Below, one piece after another: positions 32,880 through 41,544 of a stretch of DNA of 64,000 nucleotides (within the stretch, counting starts at the first letter, position 1; each line of letters starts with the position of its first letter). The stretch is from Acidilobaceae archaeon (lineage in GTDB: Archaea > Thermoproteota > Thermoprotei_A > Sulfolobales > Acidilobaceae), in the NCBI GenBank assembly GCA_025058835.1, contig JANXEI010000001.1, positions 500,561-564,560 of the forward strand, in the 5' to 3' direction. Position numbers and translations under genes: made by a program. The notes beneath the pieces were generated by a model. The model saw only the letters and a list, made by a program, of their open reading frames with translations. It did no database searches and had not been told where the DNA came from.

Positions 32880-34098
32880 GGGTACTCTAGGAGAGCTCAG
32901 ATCTAAGGGGGTAGAGGTAAGGAGGATAGACAAAGAGTACTACGAGATCTTCATTGGCCCACAGCACCCCGGCTCAGGCCACATGAGGTTCAGGGTAAAG
33001 CTGGACGGGGACATAATAGTAGACGCTGACCCTGATATAGGCTATGTGCACAGGACCATGGAAAAGTTGAGCGAGGGTAGAGAGTGGTTAAAGATAACGC
33101 CCCTCGTGGAGAGGATGACCATAATCGACGCCTGCAACATCACTCTACCTTATATCAACGCTCTTGAGAAGCTCATGGACAAGAGGCCCTCTACGAGAGC
33201 AAGCTATCTCAGGGTTCTCCTGTGCGAGATGAACAGGATAGCCTCTCACCTCTACGGTTTCGGAATCTTCGGAGTCTTCATTGGACATTCGACGGCTTAC
33301 ATGTGGGGCTTCGGTGACCGCGAGGTTTTCGTGGAGCTCTCGGAGATACTCACAGGCACTCGGCTAACCTATACATATCACATACCAGGAGGGGTGAGAA
33401 GGGACATGCCTCAGGACTTCCCACAAATGGTGAGGAGAGCTGTGAGGTACATGAGGAGCAGGATGCCTGAGTACGAGAAGATCTTTCTGAACAACCCAGT
33501 TATCGTGACCAGGCTGAAGGACGTAGGGGTTATCACTAAGAACAGAGCTGCAGAGCTGGGAGTCGTAGGCCCCACCCTGAGGGGGAGCGGGATCAGGTAT
33601 GACGTTAGGCTAGCCGAGCCCTACGAAGTGTATGGAGAGATCGATTTTGAGGTGCCGGTCTTTGAGGACGGCGATGCCCTTGCAAGGACTTGGGTGAGGG
33701 TGGAGGAAATCAAGCAGAGCCTAAACATCATGGAGCAGGCCATAGATTGGCTGGAGAGACATAGAGATGAGCCCGTCATCCCGAAGGAGGACTACGACAA
33801 GCTGCCAAAGCTCCACAAGGAGGTCTACGAGAAGAGCGGGAGGGTTAAGCTGCTCCCGGCTCAGATCTCGATGAAGGTACCTCCGGGCAAGGCTGTAGCT
33901 AGAGGTGAGGCAGGGAGGGGCGAGATCTTCTACTACGTGGAGAGCGACGGAGGCACAATGCCCTATCGGCTAAGGGTCGTGACTCCGTCAGCAAGGAACG
34001 CTATAGTGTTCAAGAGGATCTTGCCAGGCCACAGGCTGATGGACCTGCCCACAGTTTACGGAAGCATTGACTACTTCGCTCCGGAGGCTGACAGGTGA
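32866..34098 (+). CDS. nuoD: NADH-quinone oxidoreductase-like subunit D
   Basis: The 49-kDa-type subunit forming the quinone pocket with NuoB. G-P-Q-H-P-G-S-G-H lies near residue 31, then D-I-G-Y-V-H-R and the E-M-N-R-I-A-S-H-L block. The cysteines that ligate Ni-Fe in related hydrogenases are absent: E-R-M-T-I-I-D-A-C replaces R-V-C-G-I-C and the C terminus ends without a D-P-C-x2-C motif. So this is a quinone-type complex, not a hydrogenase. 410 residues; the start overlaps nuoC by 14 bases. Confidence 0.94.
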   Translation: MSISEGTLGELRSKGVEVRRIDKEYYEIFIGPQHPGSGHMRFRVKLDGDIIVDADPDIGYVHRTMEKLSEGREWLKITPLVERMTIIDACNITLPYINALEKLMDKRPSTRASYLRVLLCEMNRIASHLYGFGIFGVFIGHSTAYMWGFGDREVFVELSEILTGTRLTYTYHIPGGVRRDMPQDFPQMVRRAVRYMRSRMPEYEKIFLNNPVIVTRLKDVGVITKNRAAELGVVGPTLRGSGIRYDVRLAEPYEVYGEIDFEVPVFEDGDALARTWVRVEEIKQSLNIMEQAIDWLERHRDEPVIPKEDYDKLPKLHKEVYEKSGRVKLLPAQISMKVPPGKAVARGEAGRGEIFYYVESDGGTMPYRLRVVTPSARNAIVFKRILPGHRLMDLPTVYGSIDYFAPEADR

Positions 34099-35120
34099 TG
34101 GTGCTCGAGACAATACTCTATCTGATAGCCTATCCGCCCCTCTGGCATGTGCTCATAGTAGGTCTGCTGGGAGCATTCTTCACGGCAGTGGTAGCGATAT
34201 GGTTCGAGAGGAAGACGGCTGCTAGGGTCCAGAGGAGAATAGGGCCTTATTGGGCAAGTCCAAGGCTAGGAGGTTTCCTGAACTTAATTGCCGACATGAT
34301 CCGTTACATCCTTCAGGAGGTCATAATACCTAGGAGCGTGGACAGGGTGCCCTTCGTCCTAGCTCCCGTTGCTGCCTTTGTGATATCAATTATGCCAATG
34401 GCCTTTGTCCCGCTCTCTCCCTACGAGAAGTTCTGGCCCGTGCCTAACATGGACTACAGCCTCCTGCTAGCCCTTGCCATATCCACTGTGCCGCCCTTGA
34501 TGTCCATAATAGGGGGGTGGGCGAGCAACAACAAGTTCTCCATAATAGGGAGCATCAGGGAGTCCTACGTCATTACCGCCTACGAGCTTATCTTCGTCAT
34601 CTCGCTGCTCTCTGCTGCAGCTACTTATACTAGCCTGAACCTACTCACCATAGTTAACGCCCAGAGCCCCATAGCCTGGCTGCTCTTCCTCAACCCAATA
34701 GCGTTCCTTGCTGCCTTCTTGGCTGTGCTGATGTCGACCTCTGCTTTCCCCTTCGAGATACCCGAGTCAGAGCACGAGGTTGTGGGAGGACCCTACACCG
34801 AGTACAGCGGCATACTGTACGCCCTTAACATGGGAGGTGCATATGTGAGGAGGTTCATCTATGCAGTTATCATGTCCCTCGTCTTCCTCGGTGGCTGGGC
34901 TCCGTACGTTCCGCCTGCCGATGGCCCCCTCTTTGCCATAATAATCCCCTCTCTCATAGTAGCAATAAAGGCTGTGATCCTTGTTCTCATAATGAGCTTC
35001 CTGAGGGCTGTGTACGGGAGGTACAGGCTGGACCAAGCGTTAGACTCTGCCTGGCGTCTCGTCCTGCCGATGGCCCTCATAGGGCTTGGGTGGGGCATTG
35101 TCCTAGGTCTTATATTGTAG
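34095..35120 (+). CDS. nuoH: NADH-quinone oxidoreductase-like subunit H
   Basis: The membrane subunit linking the quinone site to the proton-pumping arm, 341 residues with about eight hydrophobic segments. Early E-R-K-T-A-A-R-V-Q-R-R-I-G-P and the late F-P-F-E-I-P-E-S-E-H-E-V-V-G-G-P-Y-T-E-Y loop (acidic quinone-cavity residues) are diagnostic. Start GTG or ATG within a GTGATG overlap with the nuoD stop. Confidence 0.95.
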   Translation: MMVLETILYLIAYPPLWHVLIVGLLGAFFTAVVAIWFERKTAARVQRRIGPYWASPRLGGFLNLIADMIRYILQEVIIPRSVDRVPFVLAPVAAFVISIMPMAFVPLSPYEKFWPVPNMDYSLLLALAISTVPPLMSIIGGWASNNKFSIIGSIRESYVITAYELIFVISLLSAAATYTSLNLLTIVNAQSPIAWLLFLNPIAFLAAFLAVLMSTSAFPFEIPESEHEVVGGPYTEYSGILYALNMGGAYVRRFIYAVIMSLVFLGGWAPYVPPADGPLFAIIIPSLIVAIKAVILVLIMSFLRAVYGRYRLDQALDSAWRLVLPMALIGLGWGIVLGLIL

Positions 35121-35140
35121 TATACGTTTAGTTACAGTAT

Positions 35141-35152
35141 AATATATAAGCC
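35141..35152 (+). promoter_or_regulatory. Internal promoter before nuoI
   Basis: The only sizeable gap inside the complex I operon (77 bases) holds AATATATAAGCC, a strong TATA-like box about 45-55 nt before the nuoI start. It suggests separate or added transcription of nuoI-nuoN. Confidence 0.55.
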
Positions 35153-35197
35153 ATGCCCACCACCTTTTTAGATGGTGCTTAACGAGAGGTGAGGTGA

Positions 35198-35746
35198 ATG
35201 CCCCCTAGGGCCGTCACGAAAAGCGTGAGAAAGACGGGAGGCCTCTTTGATGGCGTGAAGAGCAACGTGGAGGCGCTAATTATCGGAGTGAAGTACTTCA
35301 TTGATCCGAAGAGGATGACCATGTTCTATCCAAAGGAGTACCTGGAACACAGGCCGGGCTATAGGGGTTTCATAGTCCTTAAGAAGGAGGTGTGCATCAG
35401 CTGCGCAGCATGTGCCCGTATTTGTCCTTCAGCAGCCATGAAGATGGTGAGGGTTTCTGAGGTAGATCCGAAGGAGCCCGCAAAGCAGAGGCAGAAGCAA
35501 TATCCTGTCATCAATTACCAGCGCTGCATATTCTGCGGCTACTGCGTAGACGTGTGCCCGGTGGAGGCCCTCTATCATTTGCCCTTCCACGATGTAACAT
35601 ATGAGAGCCTGGGCGACATGTTCCTCACTCTAGACTTGTTCCAGAAGGAGCCTCTGAGGCCGGTAGAGAAGGAGGGAGTGCCAGTAGTATATGAGGTGGA
35701 CGAGACCCTTGGGCTGGTGAAGAGGGAGAGGAAGGGTGGCGGATAG
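35198..35746 (+). CDS. nuoI: NADH-quinone oxidoreductase-like subunit I
   Basis: The ferredoxin-like subunit with clusters N6a and N6b. Two complete motifs are present: C-I-S-C-A-A-C-A-R-I-C-P near residue 67 and C-I-F-C-G-Y-C-V-D-V-C-P near residue 109. An insert of about 20 residues (K-Q-R-Q-K-Q) separates them. At 182 residues it has a basic N-terminal stretch that should dock on NuoH. The ATG follows GAGGTGAGGTGA. Confidence 0.95.
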   Translation: MPPRAVTKSVRKTGGLFDGVKSNVEALIIGVKYFIDPKRMTMFYPKEYLEHRPGYRGFIVLKKEVCISCAACARICPSAAMKMVRVSEVDPKEPAKQRQKQYPVINYQRCIFCGYCVDVCPVEALYHLPFHDVTYESLGDMFLTLDLFQKEPLRPVEKEGVPVVYEVDETLGLVKRERKGGG

Positions 35747-36212
35747 CCTACTCATCTCCCTTGCTCTCCTTGCATCCTTGCTCTCCCTGGCCTTAGCTTT
35801 CCTGATAGTGTATGTAAGGGACCTCATATATGCTAGCGGGATGCTGGCGCTCCTCGGCGGCCTCACCGCAGGTATTGCAGCTCTCCTCGGCTATTACCTC
35901 GTGGCTGCCTTCATAATAATCATATATGTGGGCGCTGCTGTGATGTTTATCATCATATCGGTTTCTATGCTGGGCGGCGGTGGTGCAGAGGAGAGGGTGA
36001 ACCCGAGGGGACTTCTCTTGGGGCTCGTCACGCTCCTCGGCCTCGGGTTTGTGGTCTTCAGGTCTCCCCTAGAGGTGGGGAGCGTGCCCGTAGCGATAGA
36101 GGTGGGCGAGGTGGCAGGGGAGCTGCTCATCCGCTATGCTCCGGTAGTGATCCTGCTGATGGTGGCTCTTGCTGCAACCATTATAGAGGCAATTGCTGTT
36201 GCTAGGAGGTGA
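35736..36212 (+). CDS. nuoJ: NADH-quinone oxidoreductase-like subunit J
   Basis: A 158-residue membrane subunit with five hydrophobic segments. The third segment contains F-I-I-I-I-Y-V-G-A-A-V-M-F, the conserved pi-bulge helix of NuoJ. GTG start overlapping nuoI by 11 bases. Confidence 0.92.
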   Translation: MADSLLISLALLASLLSLALAFLIVYVRDLIYASGMLALLGGLTAGIAALLGYYLVAAFIIIIYVGAAVMFIIISVSMLGGGGAEERVNPRGLLLGLVTLLGLGFVVFRSPLEVGSVPVAIEVGEVAGELLIRYAPVVILLMVALAATIIEAIAVARR

Positions 36213-36520
36213 GCGCGGTGGAGCTCATCCATGTCATTGTCGCTGGGAGTGCCGTCCTCATGGCTTCCATAGGCGCTTACGGAGTTGCCTCCTCTAGGAA
36301 CTTGGTCAGGCAACTGCTCTCCGTGGAGGTGATGTTCAATGCCGTGATCTTACTGCTTCTCGTGATGCTCTCCTCCCAGCCCTCTCTGGCCACTCTGCTC
36401 ACCATCGTCCTCATATCGGTCGTCACGGGGGAGATAGTAGTAGTTGTTGCCCTGCTGATATCCATGTACAGAGCTACGAGGAGCCTCACCTCTGAACCCC
36501 TGCAGGAGGCGATGGTGTGA
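36209..36520 (+). CDS. nuoK: NADH-quinone oxidoreductase-like subunit K
   Basis: A 103-residue three-helix subunit. The S-V-E-V-M-F-N-A-V segment carries the conserved Glu of helix 2, and V-V-T-G-E-I-V-V-V-V carries the second Glu of helix 3, both in the proton path. The start overlaps nuoJ by four bases. Confidence 0.93.
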   Translation: MSAVELIHVIVAGSAVLMASIGAYGVASSRNLVRQLLSVEVMFNAVILLLLVMLSSQPSLATLLTIVLISVVTGEIVVVVALLISMYRATRSLTSEPLQEAMV

Positions 36521-38049
36521 TGGAACTCCCTCTGCCCCTCTTGTGGACATCCGTCTTGCTACCACCTATCCTAGCTATCCTCTCAGCTCTCAACAGGGAT
36601 CTCCTGCGCTACTCAGTGGCGTTGTCCTCTCTCCTCTTCCTCCTCCCGGCAGCTGTAGGGCTATACTATGTCGGGTACGCAGGAGAGCGCTCCGTTGCCG
36701 ACCCCTTCAGCATAAACCTTCAGCAATACTCCCTTGGCAGCTTTTACCTAATCGTAGACGGCCTCTCGCTCCCCGTTATAGTTGGCATTTCCATTGTCAC
36801 AGCCCTCGTTGCTATTTACAGCATGAGGTATATGTCGCAGAGGATCGAGGAGCTTGAGAAGGAGGGAACGAAAGTTCCAGGAATGGCTGCTTACTTCTTG
36901 CTATACAATGCCTTCTCCTCCTCAATGCTCGGAATGGCGCTCTCGTCGAACTTGTTGCTCTTCTTCATCTTCCTCGAGATATCGCTCCTTACTTCCTTTG
37001 CGCTAATTGCCTATTACGGCTATGGGGACAGGATGAGGATATCGTTACTCTACTTCATCTGGACCCACGTGGCGGGAGCTCTCTTCTTGATAGGCACACT
37101 GTTCTACGGCATCGGGGCTGGCAGCTTCGACGTCCTCCTGGGCTCCTCCTACAACAAGGCCTTCCTCAACGTGCAGGCAGAGGGACTCCTCTTCTTAGCC
37201 CCACTCTTCATAGTCCTGGGATTACTGATCAAGATGGCTATTACGGGCGTGCACATGTGGTTACCATATGCGCATGCAGAAGCCCCCACTCCGATCTCAG
37301 CTCTGTTGTCTCCTAACTTGATCGGGATTGCAGGATATGCTATGGCTCGCTTTGGGCTGACGCTCTTCCCCTCCTTCATGGAGAGCATAGCAAATGCGCT
37401 CCTCTTCCTTGCAGTCCTCACCATCCTCTACGGCGCCTTCGTTGCGCTAAAGCAGAACGACTTCAAGAGGTTCCTGGCGTATTCTAGCATCAGCCAGATG
37501 GGATACCTCTTGCTCGGCATATCGACCCTCACCTATTTCGGAATTGCCGGTGCCATGCTCCACTACCTCAGCCATGCCATAGGCAAGGCAGTCCTCTTCA
37601 TGATAGCCGGCATCTTCATCACAGAGCTCCACGGCCTGAGGGATATGAACAAGATGGGGGGCCTCGCGAGGGCATACCCGATCACGGCTGCCCTTGCCCT
37701 GCTGGGTTTCATGCACCTGGCAGGGATCCCCCCAAGCGTTGGCCTATGGGGAGAGCTGCTGATCCTGCTAGGCGTGGTAGAGGCTTTCAGTCCCCTCACG
37801 CCCCTTAGCCTCCTGCTCGTCACGCTCGTGCTCGTGCTCAGCTTCATAATGACAGCCGTCTACTCTTTCGTTGCAATGCGCAAGATATTCTTCGGCCCAC
37901 CGAAGATCAACGCAAGGGAGGAATTAGACCTGTTCAAGGGCAGCGTCCTCGTCATGGGAGCTCTTGGCATCCTGCTCTTCATCATAGCCGGCCTCCTCGT
38001 CTCCCCCGCCCAGGGGGCAGTTGAGCTCTTGCTGGAGGCGTTGAGGTGA
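36517..38049 (+). CDS. nuoM: NADH-quinone oxidoreductase-like subunit M (antiporter-type)
   Basis: A proton-pumping antiporter-like subunit with about 14 hydrophobic segments in 510 residues. The conserved helix with F-F-I-F-L-E-I-S (Glu near residue 150), the L-I-K-M-A-I-T-G-V-H-M-W-L-P-Y-A-H-A-E-A region with the pumping Lys and the Q-N-D-F-K-R-F-L-A-Y-S-S-I loop are family marks. By order and by the H-M-W-L-P-Y-A motif it is closest to NuoM, though NuoM, NuoN and NuoL paralogues are easily interchanged. Confidence 0.9.
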   Translation: MMELPLPLLWTSVLLPPILAILSALNRDLLRYSVALSSLLFLLPAAVGLYYVGYAGERSVADPFSINLQQYSLGSFYLIVDGLSLPVIVGISIVTALVAIYSMRYMSQRIEELEKEGTKVPGMAAYFLLYNAFSSSMLGMALSSNLLLFFIFLEISLLTSFALIAYYGYGDRMRISLLYFIWTHVAGALFLIGTLFYGIGAGSFDVLLGSSYNKAFLNVQAEGLLFLAPLFIVLGLLIKMAITGVHMWLPYAHAEAPTPISALLSPNLIGIAGYAMARFGLTLFPSFMESIANALLFLAVLTILYGAFVALKQNDFKRFLAYSSISQMGYLLLGISTLTYFGIAGAMLHYLSHAIGKAVLFMIAGIFITELHGLRDMNKMGGLARAYPITAALALLGFMHLAGIPPSVGLWGELLILLGVVEAFSPLTPLSLLLVTLVLVLSFIMTAVYSFVAMRKIFFGPPKINAREELDLFKGSVLVMGALGILLFIIAGLLVSPAQGAVELLLEALR

Positions 38050-40082
38050 CGGCTATGTACGAGCCCTTGTTCCCGTGGATATTCGCTTGGCTCGCTCCCT
38101 TTGTGGGAGCAGGGATCATAGCTCTGGGCATGCTGTTCAAGGTGAAGGACGAGAGGTTCTACGGTTACCTTAGCGTCCTGAGCATCTTAGCCTCTGCTCT
38201 GATCTCGCTCCAGGCTGCCTCAAAGGTCTTCTCTGAAGGGAGACCCCTCTACTCGGGCGGCGACTTCCTGTGGATACCCTGGCTCAACGTGACCCTAGGA
38301 ACGTACTTTGACGGCCTCTCCTCGATCATGGCTCTGGTGGTGTCATGGGTTAGCCTCTTCATAGCTATATACAGCACGAAGTACATGGAGGGAGACTGGG
38401 GATACGGCAGGTATTTCCTGTTCTTCACGTTCTTCGTGGGCAGCATGATGTTGCTGGTCCTGGCAGACAACCTCATCCTGCTTTTCATAGGCTGGGAGGG
38501 AACTGGGCTGGCTAGCTATGCCTTGATTGGTCACTGGTACACAGATGAGGAGGAGAAGGGAGTAGGAAGGCCCAACAGGTATGCCCTGGGGTTCCCCATG
38601 TTCTTCGAGCCAACTCACAGCGGTCTCAGGGCGATCCTCTTCACTAGGGTCGGCGACATAGCCCTACTAGTCGGTGCAGCCACGATATTCTTGGCAACCG
38701 GGACCTTCAACTTAGTGGAGATCGCGGAGAAGGCGCCCGTATGGATGGCCGATCTGAACGCCAAGGGCATCCTGTCGCTCTCCCTGGCTATACTCTCTTT
38801 GGGCATGTTGGCCAAGAGCGCTCAGTTCCCGTTCCACGAGTGGCTTGTGACAGCTATGACGGGCCCCACCCCTGTCTCTGCCCTCATCCACGCAGCTACC
38901 ATGGTTAAGGCGGGCATTTACCTCTTCCTTAGGTTCGTGCCCATATTGCTAAGCGGCGCTCTGGCTGCAGGGATAGTTGGCGACCTCTATCCGTTCTTCC
39001 TCTTTGTGGCTGCGTTGGGAGCAGTAACTGCCTTTGCCCTAGCAACTATGGCTCTAGTTTCTGATGAGCTGAAGCTTATTCTAGCCTACTCGACAGCTAG
39101 CCAGATAGGCTACATGTTCCTCGGCGCAGCATCTGTTGGACTCCTCGCAGGAGCCCTCGATGCAAAGATGATCGCAGAGGGCGTGATAGCGGGCATGTCG
39201 CACCTTGCTAGCCACGCGGTTTTCAAGGCAGCCTTGTTCCTGGTAGCAGGATGGCTGATCCATGTGGCTCACAGCAGGTTCATTGACCAGATGGGAGGTT
39301 ATGCCAGCTTCATGAGGTTAACTGCTGTGGCCTTCTGGCTAGCAGGGCTTAGCCTCATAGGCCTCCCGCCCCTCTCGGGCTTCTTTAGCAAGGAACTCGT
39401 GATCCACACTGCTTTCACTGCCTCCCCTGTCCTGGGCATCATAGCAATAGTTACAGCAGCACTCACGGCAGCCTATACGGTAAGAGCCATCTTAAGGACC
39501 ATGCACCTCCCGCCTCGAGCCTCTTCGCATGAGGAGGAGCGTCACGAGGCTCCCCCAACTATGTTGGTACCCTACCTGCTGCTTGCCCTAGCCTCGCTGC
39601 TCCTCGGCCTGGCATGGCCTTACCTGGCTGAGACCTACTCAGAAATGGCGCTCCTCACGCTTGCCCTCGGGAAGTCCTACCTGCCTGAAGTGAGCCTCTC
39701 CGGCACGGCGCTGGCTGTCGTAGCACTAGTTCTGCTGTCTGCCCTGGCAGTGTTCTCCGCATATTACGTCCTCAAAGTTAGGTTCTCTGAGCTCATTGTG
39801 ACTGCTCCCTGGAGCACTATTTACAACTTCCTCTTCGACAGGTGGTACCTGAACTCCATATTGTACTGGCTCTTCAAGAACAACGGCTTGAGGGTGGCTA
39901 ATTTCGCCTCTGACGTCGACGAGGGCGTTGATTTCACATACCACAGCGGCCTGCCATCTATAGGGAGCTTGGCCGCAAACGCCTTAAGGTCACTTCACAG
40001 GGGAGCAACGGATTATTACATGGCTCTGTATTTGGCATCCATAGTAGCGCTCGTCCTCCTTATTATAGCTCTGATGGGGTGA
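38046..40082 (+). CDS. nuoL: NADH-quinone oxidoreductase-like subunit L
   Basis: The distal antiporter-like subunit, 678 residues with about 16 membrane segments. N-terminal blocks F-I-G-W-E-G-T-G-L-A-S-Y and G-D-I-A-L-L, then A-Q-F-P-F-H-E-W-L-x-x-A-M-T-G-P-T-P-V-S, are NuoL-specific. The last 120 residues form the extended C-terminal part with the lateral-helix region (F-L-F-D-R-W-Y). Start GTG overlapping nuoM. Confidence 0.94.
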   Translation: MTAMYEPLFPWIFAWLAPFVGAGIIALGMLFKVKDERFYGYLSVLSILASALISLQAASKVFSEGRPLYSGGDFLWIPWLNVTLGTYFDGLSSIMALVVSWVSLFIAIYSTKYMEGDWGYGRYFLFFTFFVGSMMLLVLADNLILLFIGWEGTGLASYALIGHWYTDEEEKGVGRPNRYALGFPMFFEPTHSGLRAILFTRVGDIALLVGAATIFLATGTFNLVEIAEKAPVWMADLNAKGILSLSLAILSLGMLAKSAQFPFHEWLVTAMTGPTPVSALIHAATMVKAGIYLFLRFVPILLSGALAAGIVGDLYPFFLFVAALGAVTAFALATMALVSDELKLILAYSTASQIGYMFLGAASVGLLAGALDAKMIAEGVIAGMSHLASHAVFKAALFLVAGWLIHVAHSRFIDQMGGYASFMRLTAVAFWLAGLSLIGLPPLSGFFSKELVIHTAFTASPVLGIIAIVTAALTAAYTVRAILRTMHLPPRASSHEEERHEAPPTMLVPYLLLALASLLLGLAWPYLAETYSEMALLTLALGKSYLPEVSLSGTALAVVALVLLSALAVFSAYYVLKVRFSELIVTAPWSTIYNFLFDRWYLNSILYWLFKNNGLRVANFASDVDEGVDFTYHSGLPSIGSLAANALRSLHRGATDYYMALYLASIVALVLLIIALMG

Positions 40083-40088
40083 TGAGAT

Positions 40089-41447
40089 GTGGCGATCGTG
40101 GAGGTTTTGGTCGGTATCACTCTCGTCACGTCTCTGCTTGTGCCCCTCTTCTTCCAGAACAGGCAGTTCGTAAACCTGCTCAGCTGGATGGGCATGCTGG
40201 CCTTTGCGGCAGCATCTGCCTATCTCTTACTCACGGGCGGCGGGACTTTCTTTGATGGCCTCCTGAGGCACGATGTCTTCACCTCCCTGCTGCTCCTCGG
40301 CTCCTCTGCATCCGCTGCCCTGCTCCTCTTCGCTGCTGGTCAGTCTGCAGCGAGCTGGAAAACGTATCCAGCCTTCCATAGCCTCCTGCCGCTCTCCCTC
40401 TTCGGCCTCTTCTTCCTGGCAGGAGCAGAGAGCGTCCTCGTCATAGTTGCCTCATGGTTGCTCGTCTCCGTGATCAGCTATGTGATAATCTCGCTGCCCG
40501 GAGACAGGGAGAGCAGGCTTGCAGCAGTGAGGTACATCTATGTCGGTATCGTTGCAACCCTCTTCGTAGCCCTGTGGATCACTAGCATTGCTTACGCGAC
40601 GGGCTCGGATGTTTTAGCTCCTCTCAACGGCAGCTCTATCAGCGTCATGGCTCTCAGCTTTGCGATAGCTGCAGTCGGTTTCAAGCTGGGCCTCTTCCCC
40701 CTGCACTGGTGGCTCCCCAGCGTCTACGGTAAAGCCGACGGGAGGGTAGTTGCATTCGTTGCGAGCGCTGCAAAGCTGGGCTTCATAGCCCTCCTCGTCA
40801 GGACCATCGCTTCTACCTTCGGCGGCTCGGGGGAGGCAGCCCTGTTCCTTGCCATAATAGCCGCCCTCACCATGAGTTACGGCAACCTCGCAGCGCTTAC
40901 GACGGGGGACCTCCAGAGGCTGCTGGCGTACAGCAGCATAGCGCAGGTGGGCTACATCCTTGCAGGCCTAGCCGTCGTCGTAGCCTTCCCTGACAGCCAG
41001 CTGGAAAAGCTCGCGCTCGCCGGCATAGCTCTACAATCTATTGCCTATGCCCTCAGCAAGACTCCCCTCTTTGCCATGATAGCAGAGGGAGGGAGGGAGC
41101 TAGAGGGAGAGCTGAAGGGACTTCTTTCGCGGGACAGAGTTTCTGCTATCTCTTCAGCGACCCTGCTAGCTAGCTTGCTAGGTATTCCGCCGCTCCTCGG
41201 CTTCTGGGGCAAGCTCTACATATTCTTCCCACTAGCTAGCTACTCTCTCCCTCTGCTTGCCATAGCGCTGCTGAACAGCGGCATAAGCTCTGCTTTCTAC
41301 ATAAGAGCCTTTAGGGACATGACTTCGGCGAGCCCTAACCCGAGAGGCCCTCTAAGCGAGAGCTATAGGCTAGCCCTTCTCGTTGCAGCCGCTCTGACAG
41401 TTCTCTTGGGCATTGTGGCACCTGTAGCAATAGGTCTCTTTTTATAA
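40089..41447 (+). CDS. nuoN: NADH-quinone oxidoreductase-like subunit N
   Basis: A third antiporter-like pump subunit of 452 residues with about 14 hydrophobic segments. It contains G-F-K-L-G-L-F-P-L-H-W-W-L-P-S-V-Y-G-K-A near residue 195 (pumping Lys and His) and T-G-D-L-Q-R-L-L-A-Y-S-S-I-A-Q-V-G-Y, as in NuoN. It ends the operon; CTCTTTTTATAA at its end may help termination. GTG start six bases after nuoL. Confidence 0.9.
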   Translation: MAIVEVLVGITLVTSLLVPLFFQNRQFVNLLSWMGMLAFAAASAYLLLTGGGTFFDGLLRHDVFTSLLLLGSSASAALLLFAAGQSAASWKTYPAFHSLLPLSLFGLFFLAGAESVLVIVASWLLVSVISYVIISLPGDRESRLAAVRYIYVGIVATLFVALWITSIAYATGSDVLAPLNGSSISVMALSFAIAAVGFKLGLFPLHWWLPSVYGKADGRVVAFVASAAKLGFIALLVRTIASTFGGSGEAALFLAIIAALTMSYGNLAALTTGDLQRLLAYSSIAQVGYILAGLAVVVAFPDSQLEKLALAGIALQSIAYALSKTPLFAMIAEGGRELEGELKGLLSRDRVSAISSATLLASLLGIPPLLGFWGKLYIFFPLASYSLPLLAIALLNSGISSAFYIRAFRDMTSASPNPRGPLSESYRLALLVAAALTVLLGIVAPVAIGLFL

Positions 41448-41496
41448 ACCTCTCTTTCCTACTTTAGAGACTTAAGCGGTTAACTCAGAGAGTAAC

Positions 41497-41509
41497 CTTT
41501 ATTAATTCC
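41497..41509 (+). promoter_or_regulatory. TATA-like box upstream of the APC permease
   Basis: CTTTATTAATTCC lies about 35-45 nt before the GTG at 41545, in the AT-rich 97-base gap after nuoN. A second candidate is CTTATAGG at about 41529. Confidence 0.45.
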
Positions 41510-41544
41510 GGAAATTCTGTAGCAAAGCTTATAGGGAGTGAGAC

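Noticed and set aside
32866-34098. Reading the nuo operon as a membrane-bound Ni-Fe hydrogenase
   Set aside because: NuoD lacks both cysteine pairs that bind Ni-Fe, and NuoA and NuoJ/K are complex I-type.
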